NCBI RefSeq assembly: GCF_000196255.1
Contig: NC_006371.1
Location: 1,746,055-1,810,054, forward strand
Direction: 5' to 3'
DNA length: 64,000 bases
DNA from: Photobacterium profundum SS9
Lineage (GTDB): Bacteria > Pseudomonadota > Gammaproteobacteria > Enterobacterales > Vibrionaceae
Numbering within the stretch: the stretch's first letter is position 1; each line of letters opens with the position of its first letter. Shown here in pieces: positions 45,315 through 54,940 of this stretch. The notes beneath the pieces are model-generated. The model saw only the letters and a program-made list of their open reading frames with translations, had not been told where the DNA came from and made no database searches. The position numbers and the translations under genes were made by a program.

Positions 45315-45421
45315 AAGAACATAAGGGGGCATGCTGAGAGCATCACCCTTTAATTTTTAACTTGGATATCGAGATTTTCAGATATCTAGTTATAGCGAAT
45401 GCATACTTGAGGAATTTAAAC

Positions 45422-46762
45422 ATGACAGAGCGTATCCAATCTTTTGACCCTAGTAACGGTGAACCACTTGGTGAGGTTACTCTCTCGTCGGTTGAACAAG
45501 TGAGTGAAGCCGTTACCAAAGCTAAAGTTGCTCAAGCTCTTTGGCGCAAAACACCAATCAATGAGCGTGTTCAAATCATCAGTGCAGCCTATGAAGCCCT
45601 AGACCATTTTTCAGATGCATTCTCCGAGTTACTTGCTCGTGAAATGGGTAAAGACATACGCCGAGCAACGGGAGAAGCAACGGGCGCCATTTATATGGGT
45701 CAGCACTATGCCGAAGAAGCAAGACGAGCACTGAGTACCCGTCAGTTGTCTGGTGGCACCGAACTTCAATATCGTTCACTTGGTGTAGTTGGTGTGATTT
45801 CACCATGGAACTACCCAGTTATGATGGCCAATAACCTCATCGTCCCAGCTCTCGTGGCGGGCAACAGCGTGATCTTAAAACCATCAGAAGAAACGCCACT
45901 CATTGCAGAAGCTTTCTTTGGCGAGCTGAAAAAACATCTTCCTGACAATGTACTCACTATAATTCATGGCAGTCGAGAAACCGGTAAAGCGCTAGTTGAA
46001 AGTGACATTCAAATGATCGCTTTCACCGGTTCAAAATTGGCTGGCCAAGACATCATGGCCCGCGCTGCAACCAAGGTGAAGCGCCTTGTGATGGAACTTG
46101 GCGGGAAAGATCCAATGATCGTTATGCGTGATGCGAATCTTGAACAAGCGGCAAGTTTTGCGGTCGCCGGTAGCTTTGAAAACTCAGGCCAAATGTGCAC
46201 CTCGATTGAGCGTATCTATGTTGATGAACGTATCGCGGATAAATTTGAACAGCGTGTCACTGAAATCGCCAACATGTACCAAATTGGCCCATGGGACCAG
46301 CCCAACGTTAACATTGGTCCAATTATCAATGCGACTCAGCATGCCAAGATCGTTGACCAAATCAAAGACGCGGAACAAAAAGGTGCGAGCATTCTATTGG
46401 GTGGCTCACAACAGCCTGAACGCTATATTCGCCCTACGGTGATAACAGGCATGACACCAGAAATGAAGATTGAAACTGAAGAGACATTTGGACCCATTGT
46501 TGCCATCAGTCGCTATCAAGCGATTGATGAAGCGATTAAACGAGCCAATGCCAGTGAATATGGCTTGGGGGCGGTCGTATTTGGTAACCAAGGTGTTCAA
46601 GGTGTCGCAGACGAACTGGATGCCGGTATGGTGGGGATCAACCAAGGTCAAGGCGGCGGCGGTGATGCTCCATGGGTTGGCGCGAAGCAAAGTGGCTTAG
46701 GCTTCCACGGATCTGTTGATGGACATCGTCAATTTGCCCAAGTCAAAGTGGTATCAAAGTAA
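45422..46762 (+). CDS. NAD(P)-dependent aldehyde dehydrogenase
   Basis: 446 residues from ATG 45422, with GAGGA upstream; the frame is open from 45362 without a better start. Family marks are GVISPWNYPVMMANNLIVPAL, the cofactor loop FTGSKLAGQ, the general-base region MELGGKDPMIVM and the catalytic Cys in ENSGQMCTSIERIYV. It is shorter than the usual 480-500 residues but keeps all motifs, nearest in style to succinate-semialdehyde dehydrogenases. First enzyme of a three-gene set with an oxygenase and a radical SAM protein. Confidence 0.92.
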   Translation: MTERIQSFDPSNGEPLGEVTLSSVEQVSEAVTKAKVAQALWRKTPINERVQIISAAYEALDHFSDAFSELLAREMGKDIRRATGEATGAIYMGQHYAEEARRALSTRQLSGGTELQYRSLGVVGVISPWNYPVMMANNLIVPALVAGNSVILKPSEETPLIAEAFFGELKKHLPDNVLTIIHGSRETGKALVESDIQMIAFTGSKLAGQDIMARAATKVKRLVMELGGKDPMIVMRDANLEQAASFAVAGSFENSGQMCTSIERIYVDERIADKFEQRVTEIANMYQIGPWDQPNVNIGPIINATQHAKIVDQIKDAEQKGASILLGGSQQPERYIRPTVITGMTPEMKIETEETFGPIVAISRYQAIDEAIKRANASEYGLGAVVFGNQGVQGVADELDAGMVGINQGQGGGGDAPWVGAKQSGLGFHGSVDGHRQFAQVKVVSK

Positions 46763-46771
46763 GGGGATATT

Positions 46772-47539
46772 ATGAACAACAGTAACAATTTCTACGTGGT
46801 GAGACGTGAGTCTGGTACGCAAAGAAACGACCTACCCGTGTGGGCACCAGAAAATGAGAATCCTTTTACGTTTGTCCAAGACTACCACTCGGTGTCGCGA
46901 GTTGAAGTGCCAAATGTGCCGGGTGCATTTCAGTTACGCGATGTTCTTTTACCAGAAGAAGTTACGCGTATTTTGGATGCAGCCAATCAACTTGGTTTCA
47001 CTGAAGATGCCGCGGTTTCTCTACCAAGAAAGGTCCGACACAACAGCAACCTAAACTTGATTGTAGATCCGGCCACGCTCGAACTGATCTGGCAACGCTG
47101 TCAAGCGCACTTTGTTGACAAATACTCACACTTCGCAGGCAAAGCGCCTCTTGGGATTAACGGCCGTTTTCGTTTCTATCGTTACGAAGAAGGCGATTAT
47201 TTCAAGATGCATACTGATGGCTCATGGCCAGGCAGCCAAGTGGTTAATGGCGAATTAGTCGATGACGCCTTCGGTGATCGTTGGAGTATGTACACTTTCT
47301 TAATTTTATTGAGTGACGATTTTGTCGGTGGTGAGACACAATTTATGGTCAATCGAGACGACCCGACGAAACCTGCACTTTATCAGGAAAGCGCGAATAT
47401 CGAGTCCGTCAGAACGCCAAGCGGAAGTGTTCTTTGTTTTCCTCATGGCACTCACCCAATACACTGCTTACATGGATCAGCGCAGATACTATCAGGGACT
47501 AAATACATCATTCGCACAGACGTGCTATTTGAGCTTTAA
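46772..47539 (+). CDS. 2-oxoglutarate/Fe(II)-dependent oxygenase
   Basis: 255 residues, prolyl-4-hydroxylase-like. The iron ligands are visible as His and Asp in YEEGDYFKMHTDGSWPGS and the distal His in HPIHCLHGS, with the 2-oxoglutarate Arg in GTKYIIRTDVLFEL. It would hydroxylate a peptide or small molecule. It begins nine bases after the aldehyde dehydrogenase and is followed within 15 bases by a radical SAM gene, so the three act together. Confidence 0.9.
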   Translation: MNNSNNFYVVRRESGTQRNDLPVWAPENENPFTFVQDYHSVSRVEVPNVPGAFQLRDVLLPEEVTRILDAANQLGFTEDAAVSLPRKVRHNSNLNLIVDPATLELIWQRCQAHFVDKYSHFAGKAPLGINGRFRFYRYEEGDYFKMHTDGSWPGSQVVNGELVDDAFGDRWSMYTFLILLSDDFVGGETQFMVNRDDPTKPALYQESANIESVRTPSGSVLCFPHGTHPIHCLHGSAQILSGTKYIIRTDVLFEL

Positions 47540-47554
47540 GCTAGGTAGAAATAG

Positions 47555-48703
47555 ATGAAAAATTCAGAGTATCAAGGTGTTGAAGTTGGCCCTATTCGCC
47601 CACCCAGTGAAGCTCGCAGCCTTATGTTGCGCGTTACTCGTAACTGCCCGTGGAATCGTTGTAAATTCTGTAGCCTATACAAAGGTGAAAAGTTTAGTAT
47701 GCGCAGCGTTGAGCAGATCATCAAAGACATCGACGCGATTAAGAAATACACGGATCTGATCTTAAACCAACTGAACAACAGCAACACCGGCTTTATGAAT
47801 TTAGCAAAGTCATTAGGTCTTAATCACAACGATGACATCGATGCCTTTCAGTCGGCAATGCAATGGATTCAAGGCGGTATGGACTCGGTGTTCTTGCAAG
47901 ATGGTAATTCAATCATCTTTAAGCCATCTGATTTGCAACAAGTTCTTCTTCACCTAAGAACGCAGTTTCCAACGGTTAAACGAGTAACAACCTATGCTCG
48001 TTCAAAGAATCTGTATCGAATGAAAGATGACGATCTCAAGATGCTGGCAGAGGCTGGCTTAAATCGTATTCACATCGGCATGGAGTCCGGTTCAGATCCC
48101 GTGCTTGAGTTAGTTAATAAAGGCGTGACCAAGCAAGAACAAATCATTGCAGGCCAAAAGGTTAAAAAGGCAGGTATCGAATTGTCGGTTTACTATATGC
48201 CAGGACTCGGCGGTAAAGCACTGACCCAAGAAAATGCACTGGATACTGCTGATGTATTTAATCAGATAAACCCTGACTTTATCCGCATCCGCACCCTAGC
48301 GGTCCCTCAATCTGTCGAGCTGTACGAGGATGTCCAAAATGGCAGCTTCACCAAACTGACCGATATTGAGGCAATGGAAGAGCTCAAAACATTTGTTACT
48401 GCGTTGAATGGGATCGATAGTTCACTGATGAGTGACCACATCTTGAATTTGCTTCAGGAACTTGAAGGTCAATTACCAACGGATAAGCAGAAAATGCTCG
48501 ATAACATTGAGCGATTCCTGTCGATGAATGCACAAGAGCAAATGACCTATCGCGTTGGCCGCCGTACGGGTATCTATCAGAAGTTAGAAGATGTCTACGA
48601 TATTGAACTAATGCCACACGTGGATTATCAAATTCGAGCAAATGGTGTAACACAAGCGAACCTGAACCAGTTTACAGATTCTATGATGGAGCGATTTATA
48701 TAA
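47555..48703 (+). CDS. Radical SAM enzyme with C-x4-C-x2-C cluster motif
   Basis: 382 residues. The 4Fe-4S ligands are in RNCPWNRCKFCSLYKGEKFS, spaced C-x4-C-x2-C, as in a group of COG1032-like proteins rather than the common C-x3-C-x2-C. A TIM-barrel core follows, with LNRIHIGMESGSDPVLELVN and YYMPGLGGK, the SAM-binding elements. No SPASM or B12 domain is evident. The reaction is unknown. It ends the enzyme cluster and is followed by a strong hairpin. Confidence 0.88.
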   Translation: MKNSEYQGVEVGPIRPPSEARSLMLRVTRNCPWNRCKFCSLYKGEKFSMRSVEQIIKDIDAIKKYTDLILNQLNNSNTGFMNLAKSLGLNHNDDIDAFQSAMQWIQGGMDSVFLQDGNSIIFKPSDLQQVLLHLRTQFPTVKRVTTYARSKNLYRMKDDDLKMLAEAGLNRIHIGMESGSDPVLELVNKGVTKQEQIIAGQKVKKAGIELSVYYMPGLGGKALTQENALDTADVFNQINPDFIRIRTLAVPQSVELYEDVQNGSFTKLTDIEAMEELKTFVTALNGIDSSLMSDHILNLLQELEGQLPTDKQKMLDNIERFLSMNAQEQMTYRVGRRTGIYQKLEDVYDIELMPHVDYQIRANGVTQANLNQFTDSMMERFI

Positions 48704-48716
48704 GTCCTCAAACAAC

Positions 48717-48750
48717 AAACCGCTCATATACAGCAGATATGAGCGGTTTA
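48717..48750. terminator. 13-bp hairpin between converging genes
   Basis: AAACCGCTCATAT (48717-48729) and ATATGAGCGGTTT (48737-48749) are exact complements around a 7-nt loop. It begins 14 bases after the radical SAM stop and is placed to terminate transcription from that side and possibly from LysE. Confidence 0.75.
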
Positions 48751-48831
48751 ATGCCCTATCACCTCAGATAGATTACATTTCAGTCACCTATTGAAAATGT
48801 TCACCGTGGTTGCCTTAATCAACTGACTAAA

Positions 48832-49452
48832 TTAAAACAACTGTCTACCTCCAAAAATAATTAATAAGCCACCGCACGTTTTTTGAATAACGTTTTGAGC
48901 ATTTAAATATAATCTACGAATACGGCTTGTTGTCAGTACAACAGCAAGGCTGCCATACCAAGCAATCGAAATAGTGAAGACGACAAAGACTAATGCAATC
49001 AGTAGGCTTTGTGTCGCCGATTCAGGAACTGCAACGGAAAATACCGAGCTGTAAAAAAGAAGGGATTTAGGGTTACTAAAATTTGCTAGCAATCCTTCTC
49101 CAAAAGAAGTTCGTCGAGAAGCATTTTTAGTCGCGCCACCTTTTGATGAAGGCTCAAGTGACGTTGAAGGCATTCTTAGTAAACGTAGGCCAAACCAAAT
49201 TAAATAGACAGCACCGAAAACTCGAATTAGAAGTAATAGCCAAGGTAACTGTAGCATCAATGCTTTTAAACCAAACATTGCCAATATCGCCCACAGAGCA
49301 TTGACTAAGGCGATACCAAAAGTTAACCACAACACTTGCTCTCGTTCGGATGTAAGAGCTTTGTTGGTTATAGCGACAAATGAAGGCCCAGGGCTCATCA
49401 CACCAAATAAGCATATCGCCATAGCGGATAGTAATACAGGGTAATCGTCCAT
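48832..49452 (-). CDS. LysE/RhtB-family exporter
   Basis: 206 residues with six hydrophobic helices. The N-terminal FGVMSPGPSFVAITNKAL is the family signature, and LANFSNPKSLLFYSSVF lies in the middle. It exports amino acids or similar metabolites. The reading frame starts immediately after a LysR fragment (AGGGGT just before ATG), so its native upstream region is lost. It converges on the radical SAM cluster. Confidence 0.9.
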   Translation of the reverse strand: MDDYPVLLSAMAICLFGVMSPGPSFVAITNKALTSEREQVLWLTFGIALVNALWAILAMFGLKALMLQLPWLLLLIRVFGAVYLIWFGLRLLRMPSTSLEPSSKGGATKNASRRTSFGEGLLANFSNPKSLLFYSSVFSVAVPESATQSLLIALVFVVFTISIAWYGSLAVVLTTSRIRRLYLNAQNVIQKTCGGLLIIFGGRQLF

Positions 49453-49941
49453 ACCCCTGAGCGTTACAAGAAGAGGTAATCAAATCAAAATAAGCAGGGC
49501 TGATACTGCGCGAAGTCGCAACTAGCGGCAGATCAATCAAACTTGAAAGTGAAATAGTGTGTTGATCAGCCAGATAATGTTCTTTCGGTAGTGCCACAGC
49601 AAGCAGCTCCTCCACCAAAGGCATGATAGAGATACCTTCATTCACTTCCCCATGCCACCGAATAAAAGCCATATCCAGTTTACCCGATGCTAAATCAGCG
49701 GTTGCTTCTACGCTGTCGATCTCACGTACAAACGCTGTAGAATCAGGAAAATCTTTTTTCATATAATTGAGCATACTTGGCACAATATCTAACATCGCAG
49801 TTGATACGGCTCCGATTTGCAAAAAGCCAGATTGCCTCTTTGCTACTTCGTATACCACACGTTCTAACGTCGCCATATGGTTAACAAACCTTTGAACTTC
49901 AGGGTAAATTGCCTTGCCAGCAGGGCTGAGCTTAGTTCCTC
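49453..49941 (-). pseudogene. LysR-family regulator fragment
   Basis: About 160 codons of a LysR protein: the end of the HTH domain (RRGTKLSPAGKAIYPEV), then the first half of the ligand-binding domain up to SPAYFDLITSSCNAQG. The N-terminus is cut by the IS6 element at 49942. The C-terminal about 100 residues are missing because LysE begins directly. The long open frame past 49453 is an accidental reading through lysE in another frame. Confidence 0.75.
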
Positions 49942-50783
49942 GGCGTTGTTGCAAATAATTCAGTCTGGGCTCAGAATTCCTTCTTTCCCATCCAGCAACT
50001 CGATGACCAACCCCGAATTTAAATGGGAACACTTCGCCCCTGAAATCATCCTTTGGTGCCTTCGGTGGTATGGTTCAACACCGATGAGTTACGCAAACCT
50101 CAGTGACATGCTGGCATCGGTTAATCGTTCAACCATTTATCGTTGATTCATTGAATATACCCCGACATTACGTAAGAAGTTACGCCGCCATCAATTCATC
50201 CGGACAGACTCTTCGTGGCAGCTCGATGAAACCTACGTCAAAGTGAAAGGGAAATGGCACTACCTTTACCGTGCCATCAATAAACAAGGCGAGACGCTGG
50301 ATTTCTATTTCTCCCACAAACGTAATAAAGAAGCCGCTTATCAGTTCCTTAGGCGTTGCCTGAGATATTACGACTTAGATAATCAGCCTAAAACGTTAAA
50401 TACCGACAAACATTCCTCATACGCCAATGCGATAGCTCGCTTGAAGAAGGAGGGACGACTGCGAGCAGATGTCGAGCAGCGGCAAGTGAAGTACCTCAAT
50501 AACGGTATCGAGTCTGATCACGCCCCAATAAAGAAACTCGTTGTAGCCACCGGTGGGTTTAAAATACGAAAGCGAGCTTGGTCAACTATCCAGGGATTAG
50601 AATCATTACGGATGTTGAACAAAGGGTAATTTGATTGTTGGTTACGTCATGATGAACGTAAAACCCTAGTGCGGGAGAGATCCGCCTTCATGAATCGCCT
50701 CTTCAATGTTGAGGTTGTTTACCAGTAATCATTGAGCCCATCACTGGGTAGATCTGCCTTATCTGATTATTTGCAACAACGCC
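49942..50783 (+). mobile_element. IS6-family element, type A, copy 1 (decayed)
   Basis: 842 bases bounded by GGCGTTGTTGCAAATAATTC at 49942 and TTGCAACAACGCC at 50771-50783. No 8-bp target duplication flanks it (TAGTTCCTC against ATTGTAAG), suggesting that recombination between copies has replaced one neighbour. The transposase inside carries two stop codons. Confidence 0.88.
50003..50728 (+). pseudogene. IS6 transposase, type A, two nonsense codons
   Basis: 242 codons from ATG 50003 to TAA 50726-50728. The IS26-like protein reads MTNPEFKWEHFAPEIILWCL, VNRSTIYR, then TGA where Trp is expected, QLDETYVKVKGKWHYLYRAI (first catalytic Asp), TDKHSSYANA (second) and the Glu region NNGIESDHAPIKK. 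A second stop, TAA, replaces Gln after RMLNKG. The catalytic middle remains open from 50147 to 50629, but a full protein cannot be made. Confidence 0.88.
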
Positions 50784-50842
50784 ATTGTAAGTAAAGATAT
50801 TATCGAGAGTATTATTGCACCCTTGAATCCTAGTTGTTTCAT
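50784..50842 (-). pseudogene. N-terminal stub of a membrane (MCP-like) protein
   Basis: From ATG 50842 the minus strand reads MKQLGFKGAIILSIISLLT and is then cut by the IS6 end at 50783. A short basic start followed by a membrane helix resembles the beginning of methyl-accepting chemotaxis proteins, but 19 residues are too few for certainty. Confidence 0.35.
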
Positions 50843-51557
50843 ATAGTTATCTGCTTCTTGTCTTAATATGAAAAATAAAAGGGGGGCAATGCCCAACCCC
50901 AAAGCTTGCTACACTAGCCCGCCTTTTATAGGCCAGGTCTAGTAACTGTGCACATGTGTTTGATATTCGCTGGAGGGATGTTTTTACGATAAGCAATGAT
51001 GCCAATTGAGGCGAAGTTATTTTGATGGGTTCATTGTAACATGCCAAGTACCGAGCCTTACATATGAAGCTCAGTCCATATCGTCTTGTGTAATCCTTTT
51101 AATCAAACTAATACTCTTTTATTACCGACATCATTTTTTACTCAATTACGGACGCAAACGGGAAAAAGTGCGTTGTTGGTTTTCAGTCCAGTGAAATTGG
51201 TTCCTTTGATTTTACTCGCTTCTGAAAGTTAGCAAGCGAAGATTACTCTCGGAAATAAGTCGCTTCACACATTATAAAATGTATCGGAAATAGGGATTAA
51301 CAGGTTGTGAATGCGCAATCACTCTAAATGGAAATTGGACAAAACCTACTTAGAGTAATTTAACTAATTGGCAATTTTGACATTACTGAAGGTATTGCGA
51401 TGTTAGATAACACCAAGGTAACTTAATCGAAACATCATGTAGAAATACTTGGATCCGGAAGTGAGAGCCAGAAATACTAAATGATGATGTGCACTTTCGA
51501 GCACCTTAAAAAGCACTCGGACGGCGGGCACTCATGATTTTAGTCTTTGGTGTTTTT
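50843..51557. other. Intergenic region without a recognisable gene
   Basis: About 715 AT-rich bases. Short frames at 50847-51047 and 51006-51194 lack ribosome sites and recognisable domains. The left part should contain the promoter of the truncated membrane-protein gene. Nothing else could be supported. Confidence 0.5.
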
Positions 51558-51592
51558 ACCCAAAGGTTGCTAAAACCTTTGGGTATGGTTTT
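51558..51592. terminator. Hairpin after the old yellow enzyme genes
   Basis: ACCCAAAGGTT (51558-51568) pairs with AACCTTTGGGT (51574-51584). A T-tract follows on the + strand (ATGGTTTTTTT). It lies just past the stop of the minus-strand enzyme gene. Confidence 0.7.
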
Positions 51593-51593
51593 T

Positions 51594-52685
51594 TTACGCT
51601 TGATATGCAGGGTAATCGATATATCCCTCCTCACTTCCTCCATAGAGAGTCAGGCGTGCATCAGCATCAAATTCCGTTAACGGCCAATCATTTTTAAAAC
51701 GCTCAACTAAATCGGGGTTGGTGACATAAGGTGTACCGAATGCCACTAAATCGACGTATTTTTTATCCACCAATTCCTGTGCCGTTTGTTTAGTTAGCTT
51801 ACCTGCGACCATGATTGGATTTGGGTAAACCTCACGCACTTGCTGGCGGAACGATTCTGGTACTTCAACATAACGAGAGATATTTTCTGAAAAATGAACA
51901 TACGCCAAGTTCATAGCTGCCATTTTCGCCAAAGCTTTTAAAATCACTTCAACAATCTCAGGATCTTCCTCGGCAAAACCTTCAATCACATGCGGTGAAA
52001 CGCGTACAGCAACTTTATCACTGCAAATTTCATCGGCGACGGCTTTTAATGTATCGAGTAAGAAACGCATGCGATTTTCTTGGCTGCCACCATATTGGTC
52101 ATCACGCTGATTACTTTCTAAATGCATAAACGTATCAAACAGATAACCATGCGCGGCATGAATTTCTATCCCATCAAAGCCAGCGTCAATGGCATTTTTC
52201 GCAGCTTGTACGAAATCAGCAATCGTATTGTCAATATCTTGTTGGGTCATAGCTTTTGGCTGTTCAGTTTCAATCATGCCAAAACCACCTTCTGACAATG
52301 GCCCAAACACTTGATCCGGCACTTTAATCACAGACGAAGAAAAAGGTTGCTGACCAGAAATAGTCGAATGGCTACGACGTCCAACATGCCAAAGCTGAAT
52401 AAACACCTTTCCGCCTTCTTCATGAATCGCTTGAGTGACTTTTTTCCAACCATCAATGTGATCTTGGGTATAAATACCCGGCGTCATGGAATAACCACGC
52501 CCCACTGCAGAAATTGGCGCACCTTCGGTAACAATCAAACCGGCATTAGCACGCTGTTTGTAATACGATGCCATCATCTCATTAGGGACATCACCCGGCT
52601 GCGAAGTACGTGAACGAGTCATTGGTGCCATCACGATACGGTTTTTTGCCTTTAACAATTCATGGCTGAACTCTTGAAAAATCAT
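51594..52685 (-). CDS. Old yellow enzyme family alkene reductase, copy 1
   Basis: 363 residues, FMN-dependent NADPH oxidoreductase of the NemA/OYE group. Motifs are NRIVMAPMTRSRTSQPGDVP, the substrate-proton region GKVFIQLWHVGRRSH, GFDGIEIHAAHGYLFDTFMH with the FMN-contacting His pair, and VAFGTPYVTNPDLVERF. It reduces activated C=C bonds, quinones or nitro-compounds. It is two bases downstream of a paralogue. Confidence 0.93.
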   Translation of the reverse strand: MIFQEFSHELLKAKNRIVMAPMTRSRTSQPGDVPNEMMASYYKQRANAGLIVTEGAPISAVGRGYSMTPGIYTQDHIDGWKKVTQAIHEEGGKVFIQLWHVGRRSHSTISGQQPFSSSVIKVPDQVFGPLSEGGFGMIETEQPKAMTQQDIDNTIADFVQAAKNAIDAGFDGIEIHAAHGYLFDTFMHLESNQRDDQYGGSQENRMRFLLDTLKAVADEICSDKVAVRVSPHVIEGFAEEDPEIVEVILKALAKMAAMNLAYVHFSENISRYVEVPESFRQQVREVYPNPIMVAGKLTKQTAQELVDKKYVDLVAFGTPYVTNPDLVERFKNDWPLTEFDADARLTLYGGSEEGYIDYPAYQA

Positions 52686-52687
52686 AG

Positions 52688-53791
52688 TTAATCCTCAAGT
52701 TGATAAACAGGATAATCAATTAAACCTTTTTCATTCCCGCCAAAAAGAGTCTCTGGAACGTGCTCAGCCAATGGATAGCCGTTTTGGATGCGGTTAGGCA
52801 GATCGGGGTTTGCGACAAATGGGCGACCAAAACCAATCATATCGGCCAACCCAGCTTTAATCGCTTGCTGCGCCTTTTCTGCGTTATAGCGACCGGCGTA
52901 GATCAGCACGCCTTGATAGGCATTTCGTAAGGCTTGCTTGAAAGCGTTTGGAGTATCCGGCGCATCATCCCAATCCACTTCAGCAATATGCAGATAGACA
53001 ATCTTGTGTTTATTGAGTAGTGTCGCCGCCTCTGTGTAAGTGTTTATTGGATCCGCATCTACTGTGCCGTTGAGTGTTGTTAGTGGTGCAAGACGTACGC
53101 CTACACGTTCAGCCCCGATGGCTTTAACCATGGCCGCAACGACTTCATCCAGGAAACGCAGACGGTTTTCTAAGCTGCCACCATATTCATCTGTGCGGTT
53201 GTTGGCCTCGGAATCAATAAATTGGTTGATCAGATAACCATTTGCGGCATGCAGTTCAATACCATCAAAGCCCGCCTCTATCGCGTTGAGTGCCGCTTGA
53301 CGATATTGCTCAATCACTTGCTGAATATCATCAGCCGTCATTTCACGCGGCTCAACAACATCCACAAAGCCGGGCTCATCAGTACCGTTATCAATGAAGA
53401 CTTTGACATTTTCTGCTTTAATGGCAGAAGAAGAAATAGGCTGCTGGCCACAAATATTATCAGGGTGAGTCACACGGCCTACATGCCAAAGCTGAGCGAA
53501 GATAGCGCCACCTTTGGCGTGTACTGCATCGGTGACTTTTTTCCAGCCAGTGATCTGTTCTGGAGTGTAAATACCTGGAGTCCAAGCATAGCCTTTGGCC
53601 ATTGGAGAAATTTGCGTGCCTTCTGAAATGATTAGGCCTGCCGTAGCACGCTGTGCATAGTAGGTTGCCATCAGCTCATTGGCATTATAACCAGGTTGAC
53701 TTGCGCGAGAGCGAGTCATTGGTGGCATCACAATGCGGTTGTGAAGGGTGAGATTTCCCAATTGAATGGGCTGGAAAAGTGAACTAGTCAT
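52688..53791 (-). CDS. Old yellow enzyme family alkene reductase, copy 2
   Basis: 367 residues with the same motif set as its neighbour (NRIVMPPMTRSRASQPGYNA, GAIFAQLWHVGRVTH, GFDGIELHAANGYLINQFID, IGFGRPFVANPDLPNRI). Here the active-site pair is HAAN rather than HAAH, the commoner His-Asn form. The two enzymes differ in much of their sequence, so the duplication is old and substrate ranges may differ. It is first in the operon; a LysR gene precedes it. Confidence 0.93.
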   Translation of the reverse strand: MTSSLFQPIQLGNLTLHNRIVMPPMTRSRASQPGYNANELMATYYAQRATAGLIISEGTQISPMAKGYAWTPGIYTPEQITGWKKVTDAVHAKGGAIFAQLWHVGRVTHPDNICGQQPISSSAIKAENVKVFIDNGTDEPGFVDVVEPREMTADDIQQVIEQYRQAALNAIEAGFDGIELHAANGYLINQFIDSEANNRTDEYGGSLENRLRFLDEVVAAMVKAIGAERVGVRLAPLTTLNGTVDADPINTYTEAATLLNKHKIVYLHIAEVDWDDAPDTPNAFKQALRNAYQGVLIYAGRYNAEKAQQAIKAGLADMIGFGRPFVANPDLPNRIQNGYPLAEHVPETLFGGNEKGLIDYPVYQLED

Positions 53792-53917
53792 AGTATGACC
53801 TCCGAATTAAACTGAGGACATACTATCAAGTGGTACAATTAACACTCATAGCAAAAAAGACAAATAATTTTTGTCATAAATGCAATAAACAATTATAAAA
53901 GATCAATAAATTCTAAA

Positions 53918-54799
53918 TCACAGCGATAATTTAGGCTGAATAAAGTCTATAAACGCCGAAATACGTTTTGCCACTGAAGAGGACTTATAGAACACCGCAT
54001 TTATCTGCTCCCTGTCCGTATTAGAAAGTTTTTCAGGCTCTAGTAATGGAACCAATCGTCCCTCTTCGATATCTTTTTTAACCATAAAGCCAGACAAACA
54101 GGCGATACCGTTCCCCGCTAAAGCAAGCTCTCTGACCGTTTCACCATTACTTGAAGTGAATGTTGGCTCCAAGGCTTTAAAACCTTTAAGAGGCCAGCTA
54201 TTCAATACCTTTGCCCCTGCAAACCCAATAATATCGTGGCTAGAGAGATCGCTTGAGTACTGCGGAAACCCTCTGCGAGATAAATATTCCGGCGATGCGA
54301 CGATAAACAATAAGCTTTTTCCTAATGGTCGGGCATGGAGTGTTGAATCTGTTAACTTGCCGATACGAATGGCAACGTCGGTTTTTTTCTCTAGTAGATC
54401 GACAAAACCTTCATTAGAGGTGAGTTCCAGTTTTATATCGGGATAGACTTCATGAAAGGGCTTGATCAACGGCACCAGTTGGTGAAAGACAAACGGGCTA
54501 GCGGCATCTACCCGCAAGCGACCCTTTGGTAGCTCGCCGCGAGAGATGAGCTCTTCTTCCGCTTGCTGAATGTGCAGTAAACCGACTCGTATGGCTTCGA
54601 CAAATTGGCGACCTTCATCGGTCAACTCTACACGCCGAGTTGTACGATTTAATATCGATACTCCAAGCTGTTTTTCGACTTTGCTCACCGCTCTTGATAC
54701 GCGAGCAACTTGAATATCTAACGCCTCCGCCGCCGCAGAAAAGCCACCACTATCCACCACAGTGAGTAAGATCTCTAAGTCATCAGAACGAGTCTGCAT
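53918..54799 (-). CDS. LysR-family regulator of the old yellow enzyme operon
   Basis: 293 residues from ATG 54799 (MQTRSDDLEILLTVVDSGGF), preceded by GGAGAG; TTG 54811 also opens the frame. The HTH (VARVSRAVSKVEKQLGVSIL) and the substrate-binding domain are complete. It is on the same strand, 126 bases ahead of the enzyme genes, and most likely activates them in response to an electrophile. Confidence 0.88.
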   Translation of the reverse strand: MQTRSDDLEILLTVVDSGGFSAAAEALDIQVARVSRAVSKVEKQLGVSILNRTTRRVELTDEGRQFVEAIRVGLLHIQQAEEELISRGELPKGRLRVDAASPFVFHQLVPLIKPFHEVYPDIKLELTSNEGFVDLLEKKTDVAIRIGKLTDSTLHARPLGKSLLFIVASPEYLSRRGFPQYSSDLSSHDIIGFAGAKVLNSWPLKGFKALEPTFTSSNGETVRELALAGNGIACLSGFMVKKDIEEGRLVPLLEPEKLSNTDREQINAVFYKSSSVAKRISAFIDFIQPKLSL

Positions 54800-54940
54800 T
54801 CGGCTCTCCAATATGTTAGTTTATCCATTGCATTTATAACAAAAGTTATTTGTCAATGACACTGTTTTTCACAATTAAACTATTGCACATAATTCTCCCA
54901 TCGAAACGAAACTCGACATCATTGATATGGTGAGTTTTTC

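Noticed and set aside
49877..50146. 89-codon ORF running from the LysR fragment into the IS6 element
   Set aside because: Only the part from ATG 50003 is real (the start of the type A transposase). The upstream part is a chance reading across the IS boundary.
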